A DNA stretch of 60,245 nt from Azohydromonas australica DSM 1124 (lineage in GTDB: Bacteria > Pseudomonadota > Gammaproteobacteria > Burkholderiales > Burkholderiaceae_C). The position numbers and the translations under genes were made by a program. This document shows positions 1-8,048 of the stretch, piece by piece. The notes under the pieces were generated by a model. The model saw nothing but the letters and a program-made list of their open reading frames with translations, did no database searches and was not told the DNA's origin. Location: the NCBI RefSeq assembly GCF_000430725.1, contig NZ_KE387210.1, forward strand, positions 1-60,245. The letters are read 5' to 3'. Every line of letters starts with the position of its first letter. Positions within the stretch are counted from its first letter, which is position 1.

Positions 1-1
1 C

Positions 2-286
2 GACGTGGACGATGTCTCGCTGTACTACTTGGCCAGCGAGGTCCGTGCGCATTACGCGGGCATGCTCGTGGCTGTAGAGCCGCAGGCCTGGCTCGCCTAT
101 GAGCAGCTTGATGCTGCGGCACTGGCGCAGGCGCTGCTGGACGTTGCGGCGCATGTCCAGCCCGCCCAGTTGCGCCGCCATCGCCGCGCGGCCAAGCCTG
201 CGGCCAAGAAAAACTACGTCACGCACCGCGAAGCCTCTCGCCATGTCGCGACAGCGCGTGTTCTGGCCCGTGGCCGAGTTGACTGA
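2..286 (+). CDS. Transposase, C-terminal fragment (IS4-like), cut by window edge
   Basis: An open frame entering from the left edge and ending at 286; only the last ~94 residues are visible. It ends in a basic stretch (RRHRRAAKPAAKK) followed by HVATARVLARGRVD, which resembles the extreme C-terminus of IS4-type DDE transposases common in Burkholderiales. No catalytic residue falls inside the window, so the family call rests on recalled C-terminal similarity only. The GTG at 5 is probably internal rather than the start. A terminator-like hairpin follows at 353-390. Whether the element is intact cannot be judged. Confidence 0.5.
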   Translation, partial: DVDDVSLYYLASEVRAHYAGMLVAVEPQAWLAYEQLDAAALAQALLDVAAHVQPAQLRRHRRAAKPAAKKNYVTHREASRHVATARVLARGRVD

Positions 287-352
287 GGAACTGACCTTGA
301 AAGGGGTGGGCCTGAGGGCACGCGCCGCATCCGACCCATACGCTCTTCACAG

Positions 353-390
353 CCCCTCTCCCGCGCCAGCGGGCGAGGGGTTTTTCTTTT
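353..390 (+). terminator. Rho-independent terminator
   Basis: Stem CCCCTC(T)CCCGC, loop GCCA, then GCGGG(C)GAGGGG, followed by TTTTTCTTTT. The T tract is on the plus strand, so it terminates transcripts coming from the transposase side. It lies just beyond the 3' end of the minus-strand LysR gene (396), for which it has no T tract. Confidence 0.8.
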
Positions 391-395
391 GGGGC

Positions 396-1313
396 TCAGG
401 ACGCGGCCCGCTGCTCCTCCTGCCGGAACAGCCGCATCAGCAGCTCCCGCACCCAGCGCTGCGCCGCGTCGGCCTCGAAGCGGCGGCTCCAGTGCAGCGA
501 CACCGTGAAGTCCGGTTGCGGCAGCACCGGCTCCACCAGCGCGCAGCTGCCGTCCAGCGTGAAGTCCAGCGCCACGTCGCGCGGCAGCACCACCGCCAGC
601 GCCGTGCTGCGCACGATGGCCGACAGCGCCAGGAAGTTGCTGCAGGTCAGCCGCACCCGCTCCTGCAGCCCCAGCTGCTGCAGGATGCGCAGCGTCTCGC
701 CGTGCGAGCGCACCGCCACGAACTCCAGCGCCTGCAGCGCCCGCGCATCCACCGGGCCGGCGGCCTGCGCCAGCAGCGGGTGCTGGCCGTTGACCAGCAC
801 CACGTAGCGGTCGCGCAGCAGCGCCACCTGGCGCGTCTCCAGCACCGTGGGCAGGAAGCCGATGGCGAAGTCGAGCTGCCCGCCGTCCAGCGCCGCGGCG
901 ATCTCCTCGTGCGGCAGCCACACGCTGCCCACCGTGATGCCCGGCGCCTCGCGGCCCAGCGCCGCCATCAGCGGCGGCAGGAAGCGCGCCTCGCCGATGT
1001 CGCTCAGGTGCAGCCGCAGTGCCATGCGCGAGGCCGCCGGGTCGAACTGCTCGAACTCGCCCAGCGCCTGCTCCAGCGCGCCCAGCGCCGACTGCACCGC
1101 CGTCGCCAGCCGCTGCGCCCGCGGCGTGGGCCGCACCCCGCCCGCGGCGCGCATGAACAGCGGGTCCTTCAGCCGCAGCCGCAGCCGCGTCAGGCCCTGG
1201 CTGGCCGCCGGCTGCGACAGGTTCAGCGCCTCGGCGGCACGGCTGACGTTGCGCAGCCGGTACACCGCGTCGAAGAGGCGCAGCAGGTTCAGGTCCAGGT
1301 TCTCGATGTGCAT
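396..1313 (-). CDS. LysR-family transcriptional regulator (divergent from mdlC-like gene)
   Basis: 305 aa, the usual LysR length. The N-terminus (MHIENLDLNLLRLFDAV, then SRAAEALNLSQPAASQGLTR) is a classical LysR winged helix-turn-helix; the rest is a substrate-binding-like effector domain. I chose ATG at 1313 because the frame upstream of it (open to 1565) reads through the intergenic region and lacks family similarity. It is transcribed away from the benzoylformate decarboxylase/aldehyde dehydrogenase genes, the standard arrangement for a LysR activator and its target. The shared 154-bp intergenic region holds a 39-bp interrupted palindrome (1365-1403). The effector is unknown; an aromatic 2-oxo acid is the natural guess. 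Confidence 0.93.
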   Translation of the reverse strand: MHIENLDLNLLRLFDAVYRLRNVSRAAEALNLSQPAASQGLTRLRLRLKDPLFMRAAGGVRPTPRAQRLATAVQSALGALEQALGEFEQFDPAASRMALRLHLSDIGEARFLPPLMAALGREAPGITVGSVWLPHEEIAAALDGGQLDFAIGFLPTVLETRQVALLRDRYVVLVNGQHPLLAQAAGPVDARALQALEFVAVRSHGETLRILQQLGLQERVRLTCSNFLALSAIVRSTALAVVLPRDVALDFTLDGSCALVEPVLPQPDFTVSLHWSRRFEADAAQRWVRELLMRLFRQEEQRAAS

Positions 1314-1364
1314 GGGGAAAACAGGCGCGGCAGCGCGGCGCGTGGGCAGCGCCGGGTCATGCAT

Positions 1365-1403
1365 TGCATGGATAAGACTTAGAAGCCTCATCTTATTGAT
1401 GCA
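1365..1403. promoter_or_regulatory. Candidate LysR operator, interrupted palindrome
   Basis: Left arm TGCATGGATAAGA (1365-1377) and right arm TCTTATTGATGCA (1391-1403) are inverted repeats matching at 11 of 13 positions around a 13-bp spacer. The site is AT-richer than its surroundings and lies between the LysR start (1313) and the decarboxylase start (1468), as expected for a LysR-type binding site. Function is inferred. Confidence 0.6.
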
Positions 1404-1467
1404 TGAGAGGATGGCGCGCAGACTGCGCCCCAAGTCCTGAGCAGGACACGGACGCAGGAGACACCCC

Positions 1468-3066
1468 ATGACCAAGCCCGCCGCGCAGCCCACCGTGCGC
1501 GAAGCCGTGATCGCGCTGCTGCGCGAGTTCGGCATGACCAAGATCTTCGGCAACCCCGGCTCCACCGAGCTGCCGCTGTTCCTCGACTTCCCCGAGGACT
1601 TCAGCTACGTGCTGGGGTTGCAGGAGGCGGTGGTGGTGGGCATGGCCGACGGCCACGCGCAGGCCACGCGCAACGCGGCCTTCGTGAACCTGCACTCCGC
1701 CGCCGGCGTCGGCCACGCCATGGGCAACATCTTCACGGCCTTCAAGAACCGCACGCCGCTGGTCATCACCGCCGGGCAGCAGGCGCGTTCCATCCTCCCT
1801 TACGAGCCCTTCCTGTACTCGGGCCAGGCCACGGAGCTGGCCAAGCCCTACGTGAAGTGGAGCATCGAGCCCGCGCGCGCCGAGGACGTGCCGCACGCCA
1901 TCGCGCGCGCCTATTACCTGGCGATGCTGCCGCCGCGCGGGCCGGTGCTGGTGTCCATCCCGGCGGACGACTGGACCAAGCCCTGCGATTTCGTGCCGGC
2001 GCGCCAGGTCAGCACCCAGCTCCGCCCCGAGCCGGCGCTGCTGGCGGCCATCGGCGAGCAGCTTGACGCCTGCGAGCGCCCGGCCTTCGTCATCGGCGCC
2101 GCGGTGGACCGCGACGAGGCCTGGCAGGAGACGGTGCAGCTGGCCGAGCGCCACAACGCGCGGGTGTTCGTGGCGCCCATGTCCGGGCGCTGCGGCTTCC
2201 CGGAGGACCACCGGCTTTTCGCCGGCTTCCTGCCCGCCATGCGCGAGCGCATCGTGGGCAAGCTCGCCGGGCACGACTTCATCTTCGCCATCGGCGCGCC
2301 GGCCTTCACCTACCACGTGGAAGGGCAAGGGCCGCACGTCCCCGAGGGCGCCACGCTGGCGCAGCTGATCGACGACCCGGCCACCGCGAGCTGGACGCCG
2401 CTGGGCACTTCCGCGGTGGGCAGCATCCGCCTGGGCCTGCAGGACCTGCTGGCGCGCCCCGCGCCGCGTGCGCGGGCGCTGCCGCCGGCGCGTGCGGCCC
2501 GGCCGCGCGCGGAGCCGCCGGTGGCGGGCGAGCGGCTGTCGGTGGCCTACGTGCTGCAGACGCTGGATGAGCTGCGCCCGCGCGACTCCATCGTGGTGGA
2601 GGAGGCGCCCAGCGCGCGCCCCGTGATGCACGAATACCTGCCGATCTACGAGAGCGAGACCTTCTACACGATGTGCAGCGGCGGCCTGGGCCACTCCATG
2701 CCGGCGGCGGTGGGCGTGGCGATGGCCAAGAGCGCGCGGCAGCGCGTGATCGGCCTCATCGGCGACGGCTCGGCGATGTACTCGATCCAGGCGCTGTGGA
2801 GCGCGGCGCAGATGAAGCTGCCCATCACCTTCGTGATCCTGAAGAACCGCCGCTACGCCGCGCTGCAGGAGTTCGCCGGCGTGTTCGGCTTCAAGCCGGG
2901 CGACCGCCTGGAAGGCACCGACCTGCCGGACCTGGACTTCACCGGCCTGGCGCGTGCGCAAGGCGTGGAGGGCGTGCGCGTGGAGACCGCGGCGCAGCTG
3001 CGCGAGGCGCTCGCGTCCGCGCTTTGCTCCGACCAGCCGGTGCTGGTGGAAGTGGAAGTGGCCTGA
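1468..3066 (+). CDS. mdlC: Benzoylformate decarboxylase-like thiamine-diphosphate enzyme
   Basis: 532 aa, close to the ~528 aa of Pseudomonas putida benzoylformate decarboxylase, which converts phenylglyoxylate to benzaldehyde plus CO2. Family catalytic positions are present: Ser32 in GNPGSTELP, Glu53 in LQEAVVVGMADG, His76 in NLHSAAG and His283 in AFTYH. The ThDP/Mg motif starts at Gly432 (GDGSAMYS) but its far end reads VILKNRRYAAL, where the well-studied enzyme has NNGTYGAL, so one of the two Asn is Lys. A good Shine-Dalgarno (CAGGAGAC) precedes the ATG. The aldehyde dehydrogenase follows 36 bp later and would oxidise the aldehyde product. No mandelate racemase or dehydrogenase is in the window, so the true substrate may be another aryl-glyoxylate. 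Confidence 0.85.
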   Translation: MTKPAAQPTVREAVIALLREFGMTKIFGNPGSTELPLFLDFPEDFSYVLGLQEAVVVGMADGHAQATRNAAFVNLHSAAGVGHAMGNIFTAFKNRTPLVITAGQQARSILPYEPFLYSGQATELAKPYVKWSIEPARAEDVPHAIARAYYLAMLPPRGPVLVSIPADDWTKPCDFVPARQVSTQLRPEPALLAAIGEQLDACERPAFVIGAAVDRDEAWQETVQLAERHNARVFVAPMSGRCGFPEDHRLFAGFLPAMRERIVGKLAGHDFIFAIGAPAFTYHVEGQGPHVPEGATLAQLIDDPATASWTPLGTSAVGSIRLGLQDLLARPAPRARALPPARAARPRAEPPVAGERLSVAYVLQTLDELRPRDSIVVEEAPSARPVMHEYLPIYESETFYTMCSGGLGHSMPAAVGVAMAKSARQRVIGLIGDGSAMYSIQALWSAAQMKLPITFVILKNRRYAALQEFAGVFGFKPGDRLEGTDLPDLDFTGLARAQGVEGVRVETAAQLREALASALCSDQPVLVEVEVA

Positions 3067-3102
3067 GCGGGCCCGCGCCATCCAAGTAAGAGGAGACGAC
3101 AC

Positions 3103-4554
3103 ATGAACCGCATCGACATGCTGATCAACGGCGAGGCCTGCCAGGCGGGCAACGGCGCCACCTTCGAGCGCCGCAACCCGCTGGACGGCGGCGTTGCCAC
3201 GGTGGCGCCGGCCGCCACGGTGGCGGACGCGGTGGCGGCGGTGGACGCCGCGGCCGAGGCCTTCAAGAGCTGGTCGCAGACGGGCCCCGGCGAGCGCCGC
3301 GCGCTGCTGGCCAAGGCCGCCGATGCGCTGGACGCCCAGGGCGACGCCTTCGCGCAGGCCATGGCCGCGGAGACGGGCTCTTCGGCCATCTGGGCCGGCT
3401 TCAACGTGCACCTGGCAGCGGACATGCTGCGCGAGGCTGCGGCCATCACCACGCAGATCGGCGGCGAGGTGATCCCGTCCAACGTGCCCGGCAGCGTGGC
3501 GATGGCGGTGCGCCAGCCCGCGGGCGTGGTGCTGGCGATCGCGCCGTGGAACGCGCCGGTGATCCTGTCGGTGCGCGCCATCGCCGTGGCGCTGGCCTGC
3601 GGCAACTCGGTGGTGCTCAAGGGCAGCGAGATCTGCCCGGCCACGCACGGGCTGATCGTGCAGGCCTGCCAGGCGGCGGGCTTCCCGCGCGGGGTGGTGA
3701 ACTTCATCACCAACGCGCCCAAGGACGCGGGCGAGATCGTGGAGGCGATGGTGGCGCACCCGGCGGTGCGGCGCGTGAACTTCACCGGCTCCACGCGCGT
3801 GGGCAAGCTCATCGCCGCCACCTGCGCCAAGTACCTCAAGCGCAGCGTGCTGGAGCTGGGCGGCAAGGCGCCGCTGGTGGTGCTGGACGACGCGGACGTC
3901 GACGCCGCGGTGGCCGGGGCCACCTTCGGCGCCTTCGCCAACTCGGGGCAGATCTGCATGTCCACCGAGCGGCTGATCGTGGACGAGGCGGTGGCCGACG
4001 AGTTCGTCGCCAAGCTCGCGGCGCGCGCGCAGGCGCTGCCGCTGGGCGACCCGCGCAAGGGCCCGGTGGTGCTGGGCTCGGTGGTGGACATGGCGACCGT
4101 GCACCGCTGCAACGAGCTGATCGACGACGCCGTGTCCAAGGGCGCGACGCTGGTGTGCGGCGGCAAGGCCGACAGCACGCTGATGCCCGCGACGCTGCTG
4201 GACCACGTGACGCCGGCGATGCGGATCTACCACGAGGAGAGCTTCGCGCCGGTGAAGGCGATCGTGCGCGTGAAGGGCGTGGAGGCGGCGGTGGCCTGTG
4301 CCAACGACAACGAGTACGGGTTGTCGGCGGCGGTGTTCGGCCGCGACATCGCGCGGGCGATGCAGGCGGCGCAGCGCATCGAGAGCGGCATCTGCCACGT
4401 CAACGGCCCCACGGTGCACGACGAGGCGCAGATGCCCTTCGGCGGCGTCAAGGGCAGCGGCTGGGGCCGCTTCGGCGGCAAGGCCGGGATCGACGAGTTC
4501 ACCGAGCTGCGCTGGATCACGGTGCAGACGGGGGCGCGGCACTACCCGTTCTGA
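3103..4554 (+). CDS. NAD(P)-dependent aldehyde dehydrogenase (vanillin/salicylaldehyde-type)
   Basis: 483 aa, full-length for the family. Catalytic Glu251 (LELGGK) and Cys285 (GQICMS) are present, along with the cofactor/oxyanion Asn in IAPWNAP and the PFGGVKGSGWGRFGG C-terminal signature. The GQICMSTERLIVD stretch is typical of vanillin, salicylaldehyde and benzaldehyde dehydrogenases rather than betaine or succinate semialdehyde enzymes (family recollection). It sits directly downstream of the benzoylformate-decarboxylase-like gene with an AGAGGAGA ribosome site, so it likely oxidises the aromatic aldehyde to the acid, as MdlD does in the mandelate pathway. Exact aldehyde preference is not readable. 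Confidence 0.9.
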   Translation: MNRIDMLINGEACQAGNGATFERRNPLDGGVATVAPAATVADAVAAVDAAAEAFKSWSQTGPGERRALLAKAADALDAQGDAFAQAMAAETGSSAIWAGFNVHLAADMLREAAAITTQIGGEVIPSNVPGSVAMAVRQPAGVVLAIAPWNAPVILSVRAIAVALACGNSVVLKGSEICPATHGLIVQACQAAGFPRGVVNFITNAPKDAGEIVEAMVAHPAVRRVNFTGSTRVGKLIAATCAKYLKRSVLELGGKAPLVVLDDADVDAAVAGATFGAFANSGQICMSTERLIVDEAVADEFVAKLAARAQALPLGDPRKGPVVLGSVVDMATVHRCNELIDDAVSKGATLVCGGKADSTLMPATLLDHVTPAMRIYHEESFAPVKAIVRVKGVEAAVACANDNEYGLSAAVFGRDIARAMQAAQRIESGICHVNGPTVHDEAQMPFGGVKGSGWGRFGGKAGIDEFTELRWITVQTGARHYPF

Positions 4555-4631
4555 TTTGATTGATGGAAGGGGCGCGGGCCTGGAAAGCGGTTTCGAGCGC
4601 ATCGCGCCAGTCGGTGCGCTTCGCATCCTGT

Positions 4632-4790
4632 TTCGTCATTCCCGCGAAGGCGGGAATCCAGTCGGCCCCCAAGGAGGCCGCAAGCCACTGCGGTGGCGGG
4701 CCAAGAAACCGAAGGTCGTGATGCCTGCGCCAACTCTGGCGTGCTGACGTGGGGCCGCCTGGATCCCCGCCTGCGCGGGGATGACGAAGT
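4632..4790 (+). repeat. REPIN-like element, copy 1
   Basis: Two REP-type hairpins facing each other: ATTCCCGC-GAAG-GCGGGAAT (4638-4657) and ATCCCCGC-CTGC-GCGGGGAT (4763-4782), with extended inverted ends (TTCGTCATTCCC... and ...GGGGATGACGAA) about 100 bp apart. The right side continues into a conserved tail (about 4783-4845) containing ACCAGCT and CGTCCAGCAACTT. The same unit recurs inverted at 15296-15454 and partially at 15164-15232. It fills nearly all of the 330-bp gap between the aldehyde dehydrogenase and the Bug gene; no gene is visible there. Confidence 0.8.
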
Positions 4791-4884
4791 AGTAAGGAAA
4801 GCGCACCAGCTTGCGGCCGACGTCCAGCAACTTTGCTCAGGCAACACCGCTTCGCTTTCCCAGCAAGACACAAGGAGACAAACC

Positions 4885-5865
4885 ATGAACAAGCGCATTC
4901 GCACGCTGGCCGCGGTCTGTGCCGTTGCCTTGGGCAGCGCTACCGCCACCGCCTGGGCCCAAGGCCCGCAGTGGCCGACCAAGCCCGTGAAGATGGTCGT
5001 GAACTTCCCGCCCGGCGGCGCGGCGGACCAGATCGGGCGTGCCATCGCGCAGCCGCTGCAGGAGGCGCTGGGCCAGCCGGTGGTGGTGGAGAACCGCGGC
5101 GGCTCCGGCGGCAACCTGGGTGGCGATGCCGTCGCCAAGAGCCCGCCCGACGGCTACACGATCCTCATGAGCTCCGGCGGCATGGTGTCGGTGAATCCGC
5201 ACATCTACGCCAAGATGAGCTTCGACCCGGCCAAGGACCTCACGCCCGTGGCCGCCGCAGCGCGGGTGCTGGTGTTCCTGGTGGTGCGCCAGGACAGCCC
5301 GGTCAAGGACTTCAAGGGCTTCCTCGCCGACCTCAAGGCCAACCCCGGCAAGCGCAGCTACGGCACGCCGGGCAACGGCAGCTCGCCGCACCTGGCCACG
5401 GAGATGATGAAGAGCCAGGCCGGCGTGTTCGCCACCCACGTGCCCTACCGCGGCGCGGCCCCGGCGCTCACGGACCTGCTGGGCGGGCAGGTGGACTTCC
5501 TGTTCGACCCGGGCGTGGCCATTCCGCACGTCAAGGCCGGCAAGCTGCGCGTGCTGGCGGTGGGCAGCCCCAAGCGCTCGCCGCTGTTCCCGGACGTGCC
5601 CACGCTGGACGAGGCGGGCCTCAAGGGCTTCAACGCCGACAGCTACTTCGGCCTCTACGCCCCCGCCGGCACGCCGGCGGAGGTGGTGAACCGCCTGAAT
5701 GCCGAGGTGAACAAGATCATCGCCACCCCGGCCTTCAAGGAGCGCATCGCGCAGCTCGGCGGCATTCCTGCGCCCATGACGCCGGCGCAGTTCGGCGCCA
5801 CGGCGGCGGAGGATTCAAAACGCTTTGGCGCCATCATCAAGGAGCGCCACATCGTGGGCGACTGA
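4885..5865 (+). CDS. Tripartite tricarboxylate transporter substrate-binding protein (Bug/TctC family)
   Basis: 326 aa with a clear signal peptide ending in ATAWAQG (about residue 26) and the Bug fold throughout: WPTKPVKMVVNFPPGGAADQ near the N-terminus, VENRGGSGGN, YGTPGNGSSPHLA and VPYRGAAPALTDLLGGQVDFLF. These periplasmic proteins bind carboxylates and usually act with TctAB membrane subunits, which are absent here; orphan Bug receptors are the rule in Burkholderiales. ATG at 4885 has AAGGAGACAAACC upstream; a longer reading frame through the REPIN repeat is not credible. The position after the decarboxylase/dehydrogenase pair suggests an aromatic keto acid or related ligand (inference), but the repeat separates it from those genes. 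Confidence 0.93.
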   Translation: MNKRIRTLAAVCAVALGSATATAWAQGPQWPTKPVKMVVNFPPGGAADQIGRAIAQPLQEALGQPVVVENRGGSGGNLGGDAVAKSPPDGYTILMSSGGMVSVNPHIYAKMSFDPAKDLTPVAAAARVLVFLVVRQDSPVKDFKGFLADLKANPGKRSYGTPGNGSSPHLATEMMKSQAGVFATHVPYRGAAPALTDLLGGQVDFLFDPGVAIPHVKAGKLRVLAVGSPKRSPLFPDVPTLDEAGLKGFNADSYFGLYAPAGTPAEVVNRLNAEVNKIIATPAFKERIAQLGGIPAPMTPAQFGATAAEDSKRFGAIIKERHIVGD

Positions 5866-5876
5866 TCGCCCAATGT

Positions 5877-5908
5877 GCCGCGGCCGGCCCGGGAGGGTAG
5901 GCCGCGGC
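5877..5908. terminator. Stem-loop between convergent genes
   Basis: Perfect 9-bp arms GCCGCGGCC (5877-5885) and GGCCGCGGC (5900-5908) between the 3' ends of the Bug gene and the DUF1345 gene. There is no T tract, so intrinsic termination is uncertain. Confidence 0.4.
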
Positions 5909-5916
5909 GGCGTCGC

Positions 5917-6582
5917 TCAGAACAGCCCCGCCGCGATGTTCACGCTCAGCGCCAGCACGGTGGTGTTGAAGGCGAAGGCCAGCAGGCAGTGCAGGGTGCC
6001 GATGCGTCGCAGCGCGGAGCTGGTGAAGGACACGTCGGCCGTCTGGGCCGAGGTGCCGATGACGCAGGCGAAGTAGAAGAAGTCGCCGTAGTCGGGCTCG
6101 GCCGTGCCGGGGAACTGCAGCAGGTCGGGCTGGCCGCGCAGGCGCGCGGCGTAGAAGTCGTGGGCGTAGTGCAGCGCGAACATCGCCTGCGTGAAGAGCC
6201 AGGAGCTCACGACGGTGAGCGCCGTCAGCGCCAGGTGCGGCAGCCGCTCGATGCCGGTGAGGTTCTTGACCGCGGCGAGCTGGCTGGCGATGGCCACCAT
6301 CACCGCCACGGCGGCCAGCACCACGCCGGTGAGGATCAGGATCCGGCCCTCGTGCTGCTGCAGCGCCCGGCGGCGCATGGTGGCGGCGGGGACCCGGGCC
6401 ATCATCTCCCAGGCCAGCAGCAGGTACAGCAGCGCGCCGGCGTTCCAGCCGATGAGCGCGCGCGAGGCGGGATGCGCGACCCAGGCGCTCGGCAGCGCCA
6501 CGTACACCAGCGCGCCCGCCACCATCGAGGACCACAGGCGTGGACGCGTGCGCAGCACGCGCAGGGTTCGGGACATGGACAT
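5917..6582 (-). CDS. DUF1345 family integral membrane protein
   Basis: 221 aa and strongly hydrophobic, with about five to six membrane segments (for example LLYLLLAWEMM, ILILTGVVLAAVAVMVAIA, and a last one in LLAFAFNTTVLALSVNIAAG). The motif GDFFYFACVIGTSAQTADV with FALHYAHDFY before it is characteristic of DUF1345 proteins, whose function is unknown. ATG at 6582 was chosen as the first start in a reasonable position; a second ATG lies two codons in. It is convergent with the Bug gene and divergent from the CNNM/CorC-type gene starting at 6649. Confidence 0.85.
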   Translation of the reverse strand: MSMSRTLRVLRTRPRLWSSMVAGALVYVALPSAWVAHPASRALIGWNAGALLYLLLAWEMMARVPAATMRRRALQQHEGRILILTGVVLAAVAVMVAIASQLAAVKNLTGIERLPHLALTALTVVSSWLFTQAMFALHYAHDFYAARLRGQPDLLQFPGTAEPDYGDFFYFACVIGTSAQTADVSFTSSALRRIGTLHCLLAFAFNTTVLALSVNIAAGLF

Positions 6583-6648
6583 GGGCAGAAGGGGCGGGGC
6601 TGCCATTGTGGACAGGGCCCCGGCCGTGCCGCTCACTAAACTGCTTGC

Positions 6649-7974
6649 ATGCATTCCGCGGGCAGCCTGGTCACGATCGCATTGCTCATCGCGCTCAGCG
6701 CGTTCTTCTCGGTGGCGGAGCTTTCCATGGCCTCCGCACGCCGGCTCCGGCTGCGCCAGCTGGCCGACGAGGGCGACTCCCGGGCCGAGAGGGTGCTGCA
6801 GGTGCAGGCGCACCCGGGCAGCTATTTCACCGTCGTGCAGATCGGCCAGAACATGGTGGCGATCCTGGGCGGCGTGGTCGGCGAGGACGCGCTGAGCCCC
6901 TGGGTGTTGTCGCTGGTGGGCTCCTGGCTGGCGCCGCGCACGGCGGAGGTGACGAGCTTCATGGCGTCGTTCCTGGTCGTCACGTCGCTGTTCATCCTGC
7001 TGGCGGACCTGCTGCCCAAGCGGCTGGCGCTCGCGGAGCCGGAGTGGCTGGTGATGCGGCTGCTCACGCCCATGCGCTGGTGGATGCGGCTGCTGCGCCC
7101 GGTGGTGTGGGTGTTCAACGGCCTGGCCAACGCGCTGGTCCGGCTGCTGGGCCTGCCCGAGCAGCGCGATGACCGCATCACCTCGGCCGACATCCTGGCG
7201 TTGACGGAGGCGGGTGCCGAGGCCGGTGTGCTGCACGTGCGCGAGCAGGAGGTGATCGAGAACCTCTTCGAGCTTGAAACCCGCACCGTCGAGAGCGCGA
7301 TGACCACGCGGGACCGCATCGTCTTCCTGCTGCTGGAGGAGGGCGAGGACATCATTCGTGCCCGCATCGCGGCGCAGCCGCATTCGACCTACCTGGTGTG
7401 CGACAAGCACATCGACCAGGTCGTCGGCTACGTGGACGCGGCGGACCTGTTCGCGCGCGTGCTGCGCGAGGAACCGATCGTGCTGCACGGCGAGGCCGGC
7501 AAGGGGCTGCTGCAGAAGGTGCTGATGGTGCCGGACCGGCTGACGCTGTCGGAGGTACTGACGCAGTTCCGCCAGGCGCACGAGGACTTCGCGGTGATCG
7601 TCAACGAGTACGGGCTGGTGGTGGGCGTGATCACGCTCAACGACGTGATGAGCACCGTGATGGGCAGCATGGTGCTCACGGGCGACGAGGAACAGATCGT
7701 GCGCCGCGAGGACGGCTCGTGGCTGATGGACGGGCTCACGCCCATGGCCGACGTGGTGCGCGCGCTGCACCTGGAGCCGGCGGAGCTGCCGCAGCGCGGC
7801 CAGTACGACACGCTGGCGGGCTTCCTGATGGTGATGCTGCGCCGCATTCCGCGGCGCACCGACTGTGCGCAGTGGGGCGGCTACCGCTTCGAGGTGATGG
7901 ACGTAGACCACACCAAGATCGACCAGGTGCTGGTGACGACGCAGGCCGACGCGGCACAGGTGGCGGTGGCGTAG
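6649..7974 (+). CDS. CNNM/CorC-type membrane protein with CBS pair (HlyC/CorC family)
   Basis: 441 aa. The N-terminal CNNM/DUF21 membrane domain (about residues 1-190) has FFSVAELSMASARRLRLRQLADEG and a transmembrane LLADLLPKRLALAEPE segment, then two CBS domains (about 210-335, TVESAMTTRDRIVFL and HEDFAVIVNEYGLVVGVITLNDVM), then a CorC_HlyC C-terminal domain (about 355-435, EEQIVRREDGSWLMDG). Such proteins are inner-membrane proteins linked to magnesium, cobalt or polyamine export; the old name hemolysin is misleading. Single gene, 66 bp from the divergent DUF1345 gene. Substrate cannot be read from sequence. Confidence 0.92.
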   Translation: MHSAGSLVTIALLIALSAFFSVAELSMASARRLRLRQLADEGDSRAERVLQVQAHPGSYFTVVQIGQNMVAILGGVVGEDALSPWVLSLVGSWLAPRTAEVTSFMASFLVVTSLFILLADLLPKRLALAEPEWLVMRLLTPMRWWMRLLRPVVWVFNGLANALVRLLGLPEQRDDRITSADILALTEAGAEAGVLHVREQEVIENLFELETRTVESAMTTRDRIVFLLLEEGEDIIRARIAAQPHSTYLVCDKHIDQVVGYVDAADLFARVLREEPIVLHGEAGKGLLQKVLMVPDRLTLSEVLTQFRQAHEDFAVIVNEYGLVVGVITLNDVMSTVMGSMVLTGDEEQIVRREDGSWLMDGLTPMADVVRALHLEPAELPQRGQYDTLAGFLMVMLRRIPRRTDCAQWGGYRFEVMDVDHTKIDQVLVTTQADAAQVAVA

Positions 7975-7984
7975 CCGTCAAAGC

Positions 7985-8008
7985 GGCGCGAGTTGGGGGA
8001 ATCGCGCC
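7985..8008. terminator. Stem-loop between convergent genes
   Basis: GGCGCGA (7985-7991) and TCGCGCC (8002-8008) form a perfect 7-bp stem with a 10-nt loop between the ends of the CorC-type gene and xdhC. No T tract. Confidence 0.35.
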
Positions 8009-8048
8009 ACGTCGGACGCAGGCAGGTACTCGTCCTCTCGGGCAGGGC

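Noticed and set aside
1314..1565. N-terminal extension of the first LysR protein
   Set aside because: It would run across the operator region and into the decarboxylase gene; the LysR family start is at 1313.
1393..4626. Very long minus-strand open frame (over 1000 codons) opposite the decarboxylase and dehydrogenase genes
   Set aside because: Low-complexity Arg/His/Gly/Ala composition typical of the antisense frame of high-GC genes; the plus-strand genes carry clear enzyme motifs.
4693..4884. N-terminal extension of the Bug protein through the repeat region
   Set aside because: It would place 64 residues of repeat-derived sequence before an obvious signal peptide; ATG at 4885 has a good ribosome site.
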